From positions 1 through 46,810 of the forward strand of contig JAKIUY010000023.1 in assembly GCA_021647315.1 (NCBI GenBank): DNA of 46,810 nucleotides. The letters run 5' to 3'. This DNA is from Victivallaceae bacterium. GTDB lineage: Bacteria; Verrucomicrobiota; Lentisphaeria; Victivallales; Victivallaceae. Of the stretch, positions 1 through 7,940 are shown piece by piece. The stretch's first letter is position 1. Every line of letters starts with the position of its first letter. The notes below the pieces were generated by a model that saw only the letters and a program-made list of their open reading frames with translations, made no database searches and was not told the origin of the DNA. A program made the translations under genes and the position numbers.

Positions 1-243
1 ACGGTATTTGATCCTATAAAAGGGAAAATGTATGTCACCTCGTCCAGAGTGTCAGAGTTAATGCACACATTTCCATAAGTAAGATGCGTTTAATCTGACA
101 AACGTGCATTTAACTTTTCAATTAACGATTTTTTTATTCAGTGGCATAATGACTCACTCTAATTCCCAAGCATGGGTGGCTGAACAGGAATTCCCGATTC
201 AGTTAATTTTTGCCGCCCAGACATACTTTCGGGCTATGGGCGA

Positions 244-717
244 CTACTGGCGCATTAATAACGATGCCATTGTGGCAATCCCCTCTCCGCGCCCACAAAA
301 GCCCAATCTTTCAGTAGTGGTTGCTTTAACCGAAATCGCATCAACCGGGCAATTGAATACCGCCGCCAAGTTGTGGCGCATCTGCGGAATGAACGAGGTA
401 AGTTTAGGCTCCTGAGCAATAATCGTTATATCCAGATTAACCAGAGAGCTCCCGGAAAAATTTTTATGATGCCTGACCGTTTTCAACATTTCCATGCTGT
501 CAGCATCGCGCCATTTAGGATCGTCATCAGGAAACCACTGACCAATATCGCCAAGTGCCAGAGCACCAAGCAGAGCATCAATTATCGCATGTACCGCGAC
601 ATCAGCATCACTATGTCCATCAAGACCAGATGAATGAGGAATTTCAACTCCACACAGTACCAATGATCGGCCTGCAACCAAACGATGTACATCATAACCA
701 TTACCAATACGGAACAT
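244..717 (-). CDS. ispF: 2-C-methyl-D-erythritol 2,4-cyclodiphosphate synthase
   Basis: IspF converts CDP-methylerythritol 2-phosphate to the cyclic diphosphate in the MEP isoprenoid pathway, in the cytoplasm. The 157-residue length is normal. The N-terminal G-x-DVHR block (metal ligands Asp and His), the GHSDADV block, the LGDIGQWFPD segment and the C-terminal KATTTERLGFCGRGEGI block are all present, so the trimer active site looks intact. The ATG is preceded by GGAGG seven bases upstream, which fixes the start. It is a single gene with its 5' end facing the PilT gene, which is also on the minus strand. Just past the stop codon, around 221-247, the sequence resembles a short repeat also seen inside the repeat at 15153-15190. 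Confidence 0.97.
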   Translation of the reverse strand: MFRIGNGYDVHRLVAGRSLVLCGVEIPHSSGLDGHSDADVAVHAIIDALLGALALGDIGQWFPDDDPKWRDADSMEMLKTVRHHKNFSGSSLVNLDITIIAQEPKLTSFIPQMRHNLAAVFNCPVDAISVKATTTERLGFCGRGEGIATMASLLMRQ

Positions 718-786
718 TTTTCGCCTCCATGCTATTATCAGTTATCAGTTTCAAGGCTTCTCACGGTAGCACCAAGCACCAAACCC

Positions 787-2982
787 CTAAAATGCCATCC
801 GAGACATACTTGCCAAAGTTTTCCGTGAAATCAGATTATGCTGATAAAGTTCACTCAAAGCCTTATCCATAGTAATCATGCCATCCTTATAACTCGTTTC
901 AATAACCGACTGAAGATGACTGGTTTTACCTTCACGGATCAGCGATTTCACCGCATGTGTGCCGAGCATCACTTCAAATGCCGCCACTCGCCCATCACCA
1001 TCTCTGTTTTCAATCAGCCGTTGAGACAGAATACCGAGAATTGTCTCGGCCAACTGTAACCTGATCTGGTTTTGCTGCATAGCAGGAAAAGAGTCAATAA
1101 TCCGGTCAATACTCTGCGGAGCGGTATTGGTATGCAACGTGGCAAAAACCAAATGTCCGGTTTCAGCCGCGGTCAAAGCGGCGGCAATGGTCTCCGGATC
1201 CCGCATTTCACCGATCAGAATAACATCCGGATCCTGCCGGAGCACATATTTAAGCGCATTGGTGAAACTTTTAGTATCAGCGTTAACTTCACGCTGTTCG
1301 ACTACTGCATTATTATTTTCATGAACATATTCAATCGGATCTTCAATCGTAATAATATGACATCTTCGAGTTTTATTAATCAGACTAATCAGCGCCGCGA
1401 GGCTTGTCGATTTACCATGACCGGTCGGCCCGGTAACCAGTACTAAACCACTCTGTTTCTCGGTCAGTTTAACAATCGAACGCGGAATTTTCAACTCTTC
1501 CAGCGATGGAATTTTTACCGGAATAACCCTGATTGCAACGCCAATATTACCACGTTGATAAAAACCGTTCACTCTGAAACGGTATGGGATACCGGAAGAT
1601 TCTTCTTCTTCAGAAGAGCGCCGAATAGTAGTTGTCATCGCAAAATCAATTTCCCACTGTTCCTCAAAATGAGCCCGTTGCCGTGGAGTCAGCACGCTGA
1701 ACAGCAGTCGTTTTGTATCAGCTGAATTTAAGATTGGCAAATCAAGCGGTACTACCGAACCATTGATTCTCAAAGTCGGACAGGCGCCGGTAGTCAACAA
1801 CAGGTCACTCGCCTCATTGGCGATAGCAGATTTCAGCAACCGCTTCATATCCACCAAATCATCGGAACTGTCTCCTGAAAAACTATCTCTGAACGTCTCA
1901 ATACCACTTTCCATCCCGCGCACCAACAGCAAAAATTCATCACTATTGCTGGCAGCCCCGCTACCGGTTTCAAGGGTGATCAACTCTTCACTGTAAAGTC
2001 TGAAAATAGCTCGATTAAAGGTAACCATGCCTTCAGCGCCGCCACGCTTTATCGCTTCATCAAGGTCATTGAAATTACGCTCTGAAATAATGTTACGGAC
2101 CAATGGCGTGGCCTTCAGGAATTCAACAGCCGGCACCATACCGGAACCATCACTGCGTTCAAGCAACCGTTGCGCGACAACTCCCTGCAGAGACATCGCT
2201 AAATCATCAGCCGTCTGCTGACGCAGATGCTCTGGAAAATGATTGATAATACGTTCAATCGCCTGCACTGTATCAGCAGTATGTACAGTTGAAATCACCA
2301 AATGACCAGTCAGAGCGGCAGTGATTGCGGTCTGCATCGTCGCCAGGTCACGCATTTCACCGACAACAATAACATCAGGGCTCTCGCGTACCACATTTTT
2401 CAATGATTCAGCAAAACTTACCGTATCAGCCCCGACTTCACGCTGCGTAATCAAACTTTTATTATCATGATGAATAAATTCAATCGGATCTTCAATCGAA
2501 ACAATATGTTTTTGGAATTTATCATTAATCAGATTGATCATCGCTGCCATAGTAGTAGATTTACCACTGCCGGCCGAACCGGAAATCAGAATCAGCCCCC
2601 GTTGACATTCGGCCAATTCAGCCAGGGATTCGGGAAGCTTAAGCTCTTTGAATGACAGATGATTACCGATTGGCACCGGCCGCGCCACCAAAGCCGGTTT
2701 TGACTGCTGCATCAGAAAATTTATCCTGAAACGCCCACCGTGTGGCAGCGTAATTCCAGCATCAAAACCACCACTGCTCTGAAAACTTTTTTCTGACTCA
2801 GGCAGTAGAATTTCAGTTCTGAACGCATCAACCTCTTCTACCGTGATAACCTCTTTATCAGCTGGAACAACTTTCCCGTATTTACGATAATACGGTACTT
2901 TCCCGGCGGTAACAAACAGGTCAGAAGCACTATTAACAGTTGTTTGATCGAGTAACTCTTTTATTTGCATAACCGACCCCAT
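787..2982 (-). CDS. tandem PilT-PilT fusion, type IV pilus-type retraction ATPase
   Basis: Two complete PilT-like ATPases lie in one 731-residue chain. Domain 1 (about residues 5-345) has Walker A GSAGSGKST (135-143), an Asp box SIEDPIEF, Walker B VVGEMRD (Glu209) and a His box HLVISTVHT. Domain 2 (about 375-731) has Walker A GPTGHGKST (518-526), TIEDPIEY, LIGEMRD (Glu592), HLVFATLHT and an AVKSLIREGK segment matching the PilT AIRNLIRE motif. Each has the short PAS-like N-domain of the family. PilT normally is about 350 residues and assembles as a hexamer that depolymerises pili; a fused pair could assemble as a trimer of dimers (inference). The internal ATG at 2970 (Met5) has a G-rich stretch upstream and is a plausible alternative start. 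No other pilus gene adjoins it; the T2SS operon begins 2.3 kb away. Confidence 0.93.
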   Translation of the reverse strand: MGSVMQIKELLDQTTVNSASDLFVTAGKVPYYRKYGKVVPADKEVITVEEVDAFRTEILLPESEKSFQSSGGFDAGITLPHGGRFRINFLMQQSKPALVARPVPIGNHLSFKELKLPESLAELAECQRGLILISGSAGSGKSTTMAAMINLINDKFQKHIVSIEDPIEFIHHDNKSLITQREVGADTVSFAESLKNVVRESPDVIVVGEMRDLATMQTAITAALTGHLVISTVHTADTVQAIERIINHFPEHLRQQTADDLAMSLQGVVAQRLLERSDGSGMVPAVEFLKATPLVRNIISERNFNDLDEAIKRGGAEGMVTFNRAIFRLYSEELITLETGSGAASNSDEFLLLVRGMESGIETFRDSFSGDSSDDLVDMKRLLKSAIANEASDLLLTTGACPTLRINGSVVPLDLPILNSADTKRLLFSVLTPRQRAHFEEQWEIDFAMTTTIRRSSEEEESSGIPYRFRVNGFYQRGNIGVAIRVIPVKIPSLEELKIPRSIVKLTEKQSGLVLVTGPTGHGKSTSLAALISLINKTRRCHIITIEDPIEYVHENNNAVVEQREVNADTKSFTNALKYVLRQDPDVILIGEMRDPETIAAALTAAETGHLVFATLHTNTAPQSIDRIIDSFPAMQQNQIRLQLAETILGILSQRLIENRDGDGRVAAFEVMLGTHAVKSLIREGKTSHLQSVIETSYKDGMITMDKALSELYQHNLISRKTLASMSRMAF

Positions 2983-3197
2983 AATAATATTATCGACTTA
3001 AATATAACTAAAACCTACCCGTTAATGGGTATATTTAATTTGCATTGTCACTACTGTTCTATTAAAGTAACCCAAGTTATGAAAATGACAAGAACAATTA
3101 ACAAAGGTATCTATAAAAGCCCAATGTGACCCCTGCTATGCTAAAGCTACGAAGGGTAACCATGATTTTACAATTGCCTCAATAAGGAGAAAATTAT

Positions 3198-3644
3198 ATG
3201 TCTGTAGAAGTTACAGTAAAATTTACAATGCTGGAAGATTGTGATGACCTGGAACCACGCCGCGCTCACCACGATGACGCGGCTTTTGATCTGCGTTCAC
3301 GCGAAGATATGATCCTTGAAACCGGACGTAGCCATCTGGTTCCAACCGGCCTGTTCATCGAACTGCCAATCCACTATGAAGCTCAAGTGCGCCCCCGTAG
3401 CGGACTTGCTCTTAAACATGATATTATGCTAACCAACTCCCCCGGCACGATTGATGCCGGCTATCGCGGTGAAGTTGGAATTATTATGTACAATGCCGGG
3501 CGCGAACCGTTCCATATCAAACGCGGCGAACGTATCGCCCAGATGGTTATCGCCAAATTGCCGGAAGTGGTATTCAGCAGAGTGGGACAACTCTCGGGTT
3601 CAAAACGCGGCAGCGGCGGTTTCGGTAGTACCGGAAAAAAATGA
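3198..3644 (+). CDS. dut: dUTP diphosphatase (dUTPase)
   Basis: Hydrolyses dUTP to dUMP and pyrophosphate, keeping uracil out of DNA and supplying the dTMP precursor. The 148-residue trimeric-type sequence shows all five motifs: DAAFDLRS (motif 1), RPRSGLALK (2), the [10 protein letters not shown] core with catalytic Asp and Tyr (3), [10 protein letters not shown] (4) and the C-terminal [12 protein letters not shown] (5). An AAGGAG ribosome-binding site sits eight bases before the ATG. The TGA stop coincides with the first three bases of a dispersed repeat (3642-3740). It looks monocistronic. Confidence 0.97.
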   Translation: MSVEVTVKFTMLEDCDDLEPRRAHHDDAAFDLRSREDMILETGRSHLVPTGLFIELPIHYEAQVRPRSGLALKHDIMLTNSPGTIDAGYRGEVGIIMYNAGREPFHIKRGERIAQMVIAKLPEVVFSRVGQLSGSKRGSGGFGSTGKK

Positions 3645-3740
3645 ACATAACCAGCTACGCAGGAAGTTTTTAAACAGGATGAACAGGATAGACAAGATGT
3701 TTATTTAATCCCGTATAATCCTGTTGTCTAAAATACAGTT
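3642..3740 (+). repeat. ACAGGAT-type dispersed repeat, copy 1
   Basis: An approximately 100-bp intergenic repeat beginning with TGAACATAACC, then an imperfect GC-rich hairpin, GTTTTTAAACAGGAT and further CAGGAT/ATCCTG units, ending AAAATACAGTT. It matches 11805-11904 in the same orientation and 15099-15230 inverted. Its first three bases serve as the dut stop codon. Confidence 0.8.
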
Positions 3741-3752
3741 TATTAACTTAAT

Positions 3753-3847
3753 ATTAATACCGTTTTGCGATCTTAAAGCTATTAAAGAGCTGCGCGATTG
3801 AGTTTGATAACGCACAGAAAACTAGCTAAAAGAATGCACTTGTGTAT
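3753..3847 (+). repeat. 95-bp dispersed repeat, copy 1
   Basis: This block matches 45351-45445 on the opposite strand over exactly 95 bases with about 10 mismatches, mostly in the middle. Both ends are identical (ATTAATACCGTTTTGCGATCT and AGAATGCACTTGTGTAT). The centre carries an inverted pair CTGCGC / GCRCAG inside an outer AGCTA / TAGCT pair, so it can fold. It ends 16 bases before the glycerate kinase ATG and causes a spurious upstream extension of that reading frame. Confidence 0.85.
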
Positions 3848-3863
3848 TGGCTCTAAAAACATT

Positions 3864-5000
3864 ATGTCTACTATAATTATAGCACCAGATTCATTCAAGG
3901 GCTGCCTCCGCAGTCCACAAGTCTGCACCCATATTGAAGCGGGGATTCTCGCAACCATGCCGGATGCCAAAATAATTTCAGTCCCATTGGCAGACGGCGG
4001 TGAAGGTACCACCGAAGCGGCAGTCAGCGCCACCCGGGGCAAAATGGTTGAAACTGCAACCAGTGATCCATTCGGGCGACCAATAAATGCCAAATATGGA
4101 ATTATGAGCAACGGCACGACCGCAGTAATGGAGATGGCGGCAGCCAGCGGCATTGAACTGCTCAAATCCAGCGAACTGAATCCACTGCAAGCCTCCACCT
4201 ATGGTACCGGAACAATCCTGCGCAGTATCATTGATGCCGGCATTCGGGATATTATTATCGGCATCGGCGGCAGTGCGACCAACGATGGCGGGGCCGGAAT
4301 GGCTCAGGCTCTCGGCTATAAATTCATGGATATTAATGGCAATGCCCTGCCCTGCGGTATCGGTGGCGGTTCGCTGAACGCCATCAATGCAATAGACAGT
4401 TCAGCAGTTATCCCCCAGCTGAAACAGTGCCGCATCAGAGTAGCCTGTGATGTAACCAACCCCCTGCTCGGCAACAATGGCGCATCTGCCATCTACGGTC
4501 CGCAAAAAGGGGCATCATCTGAAATCGTTCAGCAACTTGACAACAATCTGACCAACTACGCAAAAATTATTATCAAGCATAAATTTACCGATAACTGTAC
4601 CATGCCGGGCGATGGCGCGGCCGGTGGCCTCGGCTTCGGACTGCGAACGCTGACCGGGGCTGAAATAGTTTCCGGGGCTGAATTGCTGATTGAAACTGTC
4701 GGACTCCGCGAACATCTCCCCGATGCCGACTGGCTGATAACCGGTGAAGGCTGCACAGACAGTCAGACTGCATCCGGTAAACTCTGTTCAATTGTCGCTG
4801 ATACCGCGGCCGAATATAACGTTCCAACCATTCTGCTTTCCGGCGCAGTACTCTGTACTCTTAACGAACTTGGCGGTAAATTCAAAGCCGCATTCAGCAT
4901 TACCGACCGACCGCTCTCGCTGGACGAAGCAATAGCAAACGCCGGAGTAAACCTAGAAAAACAGGCCGCAAATATTGCGGGGTTATTGGTTAACGGTTAA
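3864..5000 (+). CDS. glycerate kinase (GlxK/GarK family)
   Basis: Phosphorylates D-glycerate using ATP, feeding lower glycolysis. The 378-residue protein begins STIIIAPDSFKGCLRS, the family's N-terminal signature, followed by the VPLADGGEGT block, the GIGGSATNDGGAGMAQALG glycine-rich segment and a C-terminal DWLITGEGCTDSQTASGK block. The frame is open back to 3798, but that extension is encoded by the 95-bp repeat and has no homologous character, so the ATG at 3864 was chosen. The stop codon lies inside a GGTTAAC array. Which position of glycerate is phosphorylated cannot be read from the sequence with certainty. Confidence 0.93.
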   Translation: MSTIIIAPDSFKGCLRSPQVCTHIEAGILATMPDAKIISVPLADGGEGTTEAAVSATRGKMVETATSDPFGRPINAKYGIMSNGTTAVMEMAAASGIELLKSSELNPLQASTYGTGTILRSIIDAGIRDIIIGIGGSATNDGGAGMAQALGYKFMDINGNALPCGIGGGSLNAINAIDSSAVIPQLKQCRIRVACDVTNPLLGNNGASAIYGPQKGASSEIVQQLDNNLTNYAKIIIKHKFTDNCTMPGDGAAGGLGFGLRTLTGAEIVSGAELLIETVGLREHLPDADWLITGEGCTDSQTASGKLCSIVADTAAEYNVPTILLSGAVLCTLNELGGKFKAAFSITDRPLSLDEAIANAGVNLEKQAANIAGLLVNG

Positions 5001-5013
5001 CGGTTAACGGTTA
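4988..5013 (+). repeat. GGTTAAC heptad array over the glycerate kinase stop codon
   Basis: Three perfect copies of GGTTAAC plus a partial fourth. The TAA at 4998-5000 inside the array is the stop codon of the glycerate kinase gene. Confidence 0.9.
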
Positions 5014-5030
5014 CTGAGGAGAATCATGCT

Positions 5031-5207
5031 ATGACAAAAAAACTTATTACCACCACTTTATGCCTAATGACAATCGGTATATTATTGTCACAGCAAATCA
5101 AAGCTGGTAAAATTAAGCAGAAAAACAACAAAACTACCATTCATGTGACAAATGTGATATTATTTAGCCTCAATCCCTGCATATTATTTGCAAGCAGGCT
5201 CTTTTAA
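5031..5207 (+). pseudogene. 5' fragment of a sugar-binding-protein/permease gene
   Basis: A 58-codon frame with a GAGGAG site encodes a signal peptide matching the start of the fused transporter gene at 17641. Twenty-six of the first 39 residues are identical (MTKK.....TLCL, KAGKI.QKN.KTTI.V), then homology stops abruptly. The rest of the 900-residue protein is missing. The break occurs at a CATGTGACAAATGTG sequence that recurs in the intergenic region near 23774, so the fragment may have been cut by recombination at a repeat. From 5140 to 5316 I see only a CCTGC/GCAGG hairpin near 5177-5199 and AT-rich sequence leading into the T2SS operon. Confidence 0.8.
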
Positions 5208-5316
5208 GGCTATAATATGCGTTTAGCAGAGCTTATAATGAGTATTATATTGCTTTTAACATGAAAGTTTCATTTTCTGTATTAAATGGACTGGACAGGG
5301 AAAACGGGAGACGATA

Positions 5317-6552
5317 TTGAATAGTTGCTGCATAATCAGTTGGAACAGCAGTAAAGTTATTTACGGTTTATGCCTGAAAAAGCAGGGTAGCAAACGTTTG
5401 GTGGAAGCTATCTACTGTGACAAAGATGACGCAACTGAAGAAAGCTTTGTCGAACGGCTTAAGACAGCCTATGATAAATTAAACTGCCGTGACAGTGATT
5501 TCATTGCCGTTTCCGGCGCACTGCAAAATGCTACCTGGTTCGATCTTGATATGCCTGATCTACCGTTGCCTGACACTGTTGAAGCGTTACAATATGAACT
5601 GCCCCAGCTATTTCCATTACCACAAGATGAAATGGTCTGGCAGTGCCGAAAAACCGCGAGCCACGATAATTCACGAGCAACGATCCGCGTTTTTGCGTTA
5701 CCCCGCGTGGAGTGGAACAAACTGCTCGAAAAGCTGGAAAGCTCCGAAATAACCGCAGATGCCTTTATGACCCCGTTCATGGTCATTGACCCGATTTTAT
5801 CCGAACACAATCTCTACCTGCCGAATATTGATGAAAATTTTTATTTTGAACGTGCCACTGCCGACAGTTGCCGACATATGCGGAACATCAATGATAAAGA
5901 AGCGGCAGATATTCTCAGTATCAGCGAACTACGCGATATTTTTATTACCGCAGACAATATCCAGGGCTTGAATGAACATTTTATACCTGCGCTAGTCGTT
6001 GCCGAATATATTTTCAGCGGCACCAGAAGCCGTGATGATGCCAAGGCGGCCTTGCCGCTACCACCAAGACTGAAACCTTCAAGATTAAAATTCCTGAAAA
6101 TAGCGACTCTGTTCACTGGGCTCGCCGCTCTGCTTTGCCTGACCGCACTGTTCACCGTCGACTGGCTGGAGGCCTATGGCCGTTACGAAACGCTTAAAAA
6201 TGAAATATCTGAGTTAAAACATCAGTTGAACAGCACACACAGAGCTAATACGAAAAGTGAAAAGCGGGTTAAGATTATAGAAAACCTGCTTAACTCTATT
6301 CCTAAAAATCCTAAACTACTGGATATATTGTGTGATTTAAGCCAAAAACTACCGCATAACATGTGGATTACCAGCTACCGAACCAGCGGACAGAAAATCT
6401 ACATAACGATCAAATCATCAAGTGAATCAAATAATATCCAGAATAAACTGCGCTCATCCTCGCTGTTTAACCTGGATAACTTCCGCAGCCGACGTAACCT
6501 GGACGGAACCTACTATATCTATTTACAATTGAAAACCAGGGAGCAAAGTTAA
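5317..6552 (+). CDS. gspL: type II secretion GspL-like protein (PilM/PilN-like)
   Basis: First gene of the T2SS operon. The 411-residue protein has an N-terminal cytoplasmic PilM/GspL-like actin-fold region (about 1-260), one transmembrane segment (about 266-286, ATLFTGLAALLCLTALFTV), a coiled stretch (about 290-325) and a C-terminal periplasmic PilN/GspL ferredoxin-like region. In T2SS this subunit links the GspE ATPase to the membrane platform. The start is TTG, with GGGAG seven bases upstream; no better start exists. Sequence similarity is weak, so the assignment rests on topology, length and the gspM/gspC/gspD genes that follow directly. Confidence 0.75.
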   Translation: MNSCCIISWNSSKVIYGLCLKKQGSKRLVEAIYCDKDDATEESFVERLKTAYDKLNCRDSDFIAVSGALQNATWFDLDMPDLPLPDTVEALQYELPQLFPLPQDEMVWQCRKTASHDNSRATIRVFALPRVEWNKLLEKLESSEITADAFMTPFMVIDPILSEHNLYLPNIDENFYFERATADSCRHMRNINDKEAADILSISELRDIFITADNIQGLNEHFIPALVVAEYIFSGTRSRDDAKAALPLPPRLKPSRLKFLKIATLFTGLAALLCLTALFTVDWLEAYGRYETLKNEISELKHQLNSTHRANTKSEKRVKIIENLLNSIPKNPKLLDILCDLSQKLPHNMWITSYRTSGQKIYITIKSSSESNNIQNKLRSSSLFNLDNFRSRRNLDGTYYIYLQLKTREQS

Positions 6553-7164
6553 GTGAAAAGACTGTTTAACATACTGTTTTCAAGCAGACAGCGCATAAAA
6601 ATAACGATTGCAATCGCTACAATAGTGGCATTAAGTGGCATTACGTTGTATATTACCTTAAGTGGGCTTGGTATTCACTGGCCAACAGAAGAACGCATTA
6701 GCGAAAAAAAGTTTGAATTGAAAAAACAACGTCGTGAATTGCGCCTGGCGCTGGAACGTGCTACTTTATTGAGCAACAAAGAGCACACATTAGAACAGGT
6801 AATCAAGAATTTCTGGGAAGTAAAGCCAGACACCCATATTGACAGCAATATGCGTGCTAAGATTGAAACATGTGCAAAAAATGCCGGTTTTGAGCTTCAA
6901 TCCATGGGTAATATCAGAAAAAGTAAATTGGCCAAAGGATTCAACAAGCTGGAAATAACGATTTCGGCCAATTCGACGATGGATAAAGTCGTTTATTTCC
7001 TGAATAATATCAGACAGGCGAAGCCGGAATTTTTCTGGCAACAGTGCAGTATAAGACCGGATAATATAACCAATCCGGATAAAGTATACCTGAACGGCAC
7101 ACTGGCTATTGTCAGTGTTGACCAAGCAGAAGTCGAAAAACTGTTAAAACAAGAGGCAAAATGA
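6553..7164 (+). CDS. gspM: type II secretion GspM/PilO-like inner membrane protein
   Basis: A 203-residue bitopic protein with a GTG start immediately after the gspL stop. A short cytoplasmic N-terminus is followed by a transmembrane segment (about 19-40), a charged coiled coil (about 48-85) and a periplasmic alpha/beta domain, the usual GspM/PilO plan. It is expected to pair with GspL on the inner-membrane platform. Its stop overlaps the next ATG in an ATGA junction, implying translational coupling. Assigned by architecture and position; primary sequence is divergent. Confidence 0.7.
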   Translation: MKRLFNILFSSRQRIKITIAIATIVALSGITLYITLSGLGIHWPTEERISEKKFELKKQRRELRLALERATLLSNKEHTLEQVIKNFWEVKPDTHIDSNMRAKIETCAKNAGFELQSMGNIRKSKLAKGFNKLEITISANSTMDKVVYFLNNIRQAKPEFFWQQCSIRPDNITNPDKVYLNGTLAIVSVDQAEVEKLLKQEAK

Positions 7165-7826
7165 AATTTCTCTACATAGTGCTGAATATACTGTTTATTA
7201 CGGTAATAGTTATTGCCTCACGCAGCTATTTTGTCCCTGCCGACGATAATCTGCTCAATAAAACAAAAAAAGTTAAAGCAACCACCGCGACTCCAGTCAA
7301 AACAAAACAGCAAACTAAACCTCAAACGGCGAAACCGCTCAATGCGAACATCGCGGTCAAATATAATCTTTTCAACCCGAACCGTGGTGGATCAGCAAAC
7401 AATGACGCAGGAATAAAAAAAGCCTCAAACCGTAACAGTTATGCTGGCCAGCAATTCAAATTGGTCGGAGTTTATCGTTTTGGCAAAAAACATGGAGCCA
7501 TCATTATCAGTTCCAATCGAAGTAGCAGGTCCAGGTCTGGCAGACGGGCAAGAAAAATCACCACAGCACCCAAAAAAGCTAAACGTTTTTATCGCTTGGG
7601 CGATATGCTTGACAATGGATTTATTCTTAAAAAAGTTGATACCCGAACAGTCTTGCTCAGCAAAGGCAGTGAATCCATTACTCTGGAAATGGAACGCAAC
7701 AATCCCACCGTCAGAGAAGGTTCAAAACCTAAACGCAACGCAAAACGCGTCAGCATGAATGAACGCCGCTCAAAAGGCCGTTATCCGACAAGAGGCATGC
7801 AGCCTTTACCGACAATAATTAACTAA
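7161..7826 (+). CDS. gspC: type II secretion GspC/PilP-like protein
   Basis: A 221-residue protein with an N-terminal membrane anchor (about 4-24), a Lys/Thr/Pro-rich linker, and a small beta domain (about 92-175) with the pattern FKLVGVYRFGKKHGAII ... YRLGDMLDNGFILKKVDTRTVLLSKG, typical of the HR domain of GspC and of PilP. That domain contacts the N0 domain of the secretin, which fits the secretin gene that follows. The C-terminus is basic and low-complexity, with no PDZ domain visible. The gene overlaps gspM by four bases. Confidence 0.75.
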   Translation: MKFLYIVLNILFITVIVIASRSYFVPADDNLLNKTKKVKATTATPVKTKQQTKPQTAKPLNANIAVKYNLFNPNRGGSANNDAGIKKASNRNSYAGQQFKLVGVYRFGKKHGAIIISSNRSSRSRSGRRARKITTAPKKAKRFYRLGDMLDNGFILKKVDTRTVLLSKGSESITLEMERNNPTVREGSKPKRNAKRVSMNERRSKGRYPTRGMQPLPTIIN

Positions 7827-7940
7827 CTGGTGCTGTTTGATTTTTTCAGTTCAAAACATCGCCTGTAAACTCAAAACTAAAATCCACAAAACTTATAAAT
7901 ATATAATAAACTTTTATAAAAGGTATTTAAGGAGTATAGA

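Noticed and set aside
104..415. Open frame of 103 codons on the plus strand
   Set aside because: Antisense to ispF with no family resemblance or ribosome-binding site.
1072..1446. 124-codon plus-strand frame
   Set aside because: Lies wholly inside the PilT fusion gene on the opposite strand; mirror of its conserved codons.
787..2982. PilT gene as the T2SS assembly ATPase
   Set aside because: A proper GspE with tetracysteine motif is inside the operon; the PilT halves lack that motif and carry the retraction-type segment.
3798..3863. N-terminal extension of glycerate kinase
   Set aside because: Encoded by the 95-bp repeat; family homology begins at the ATG at 3864.
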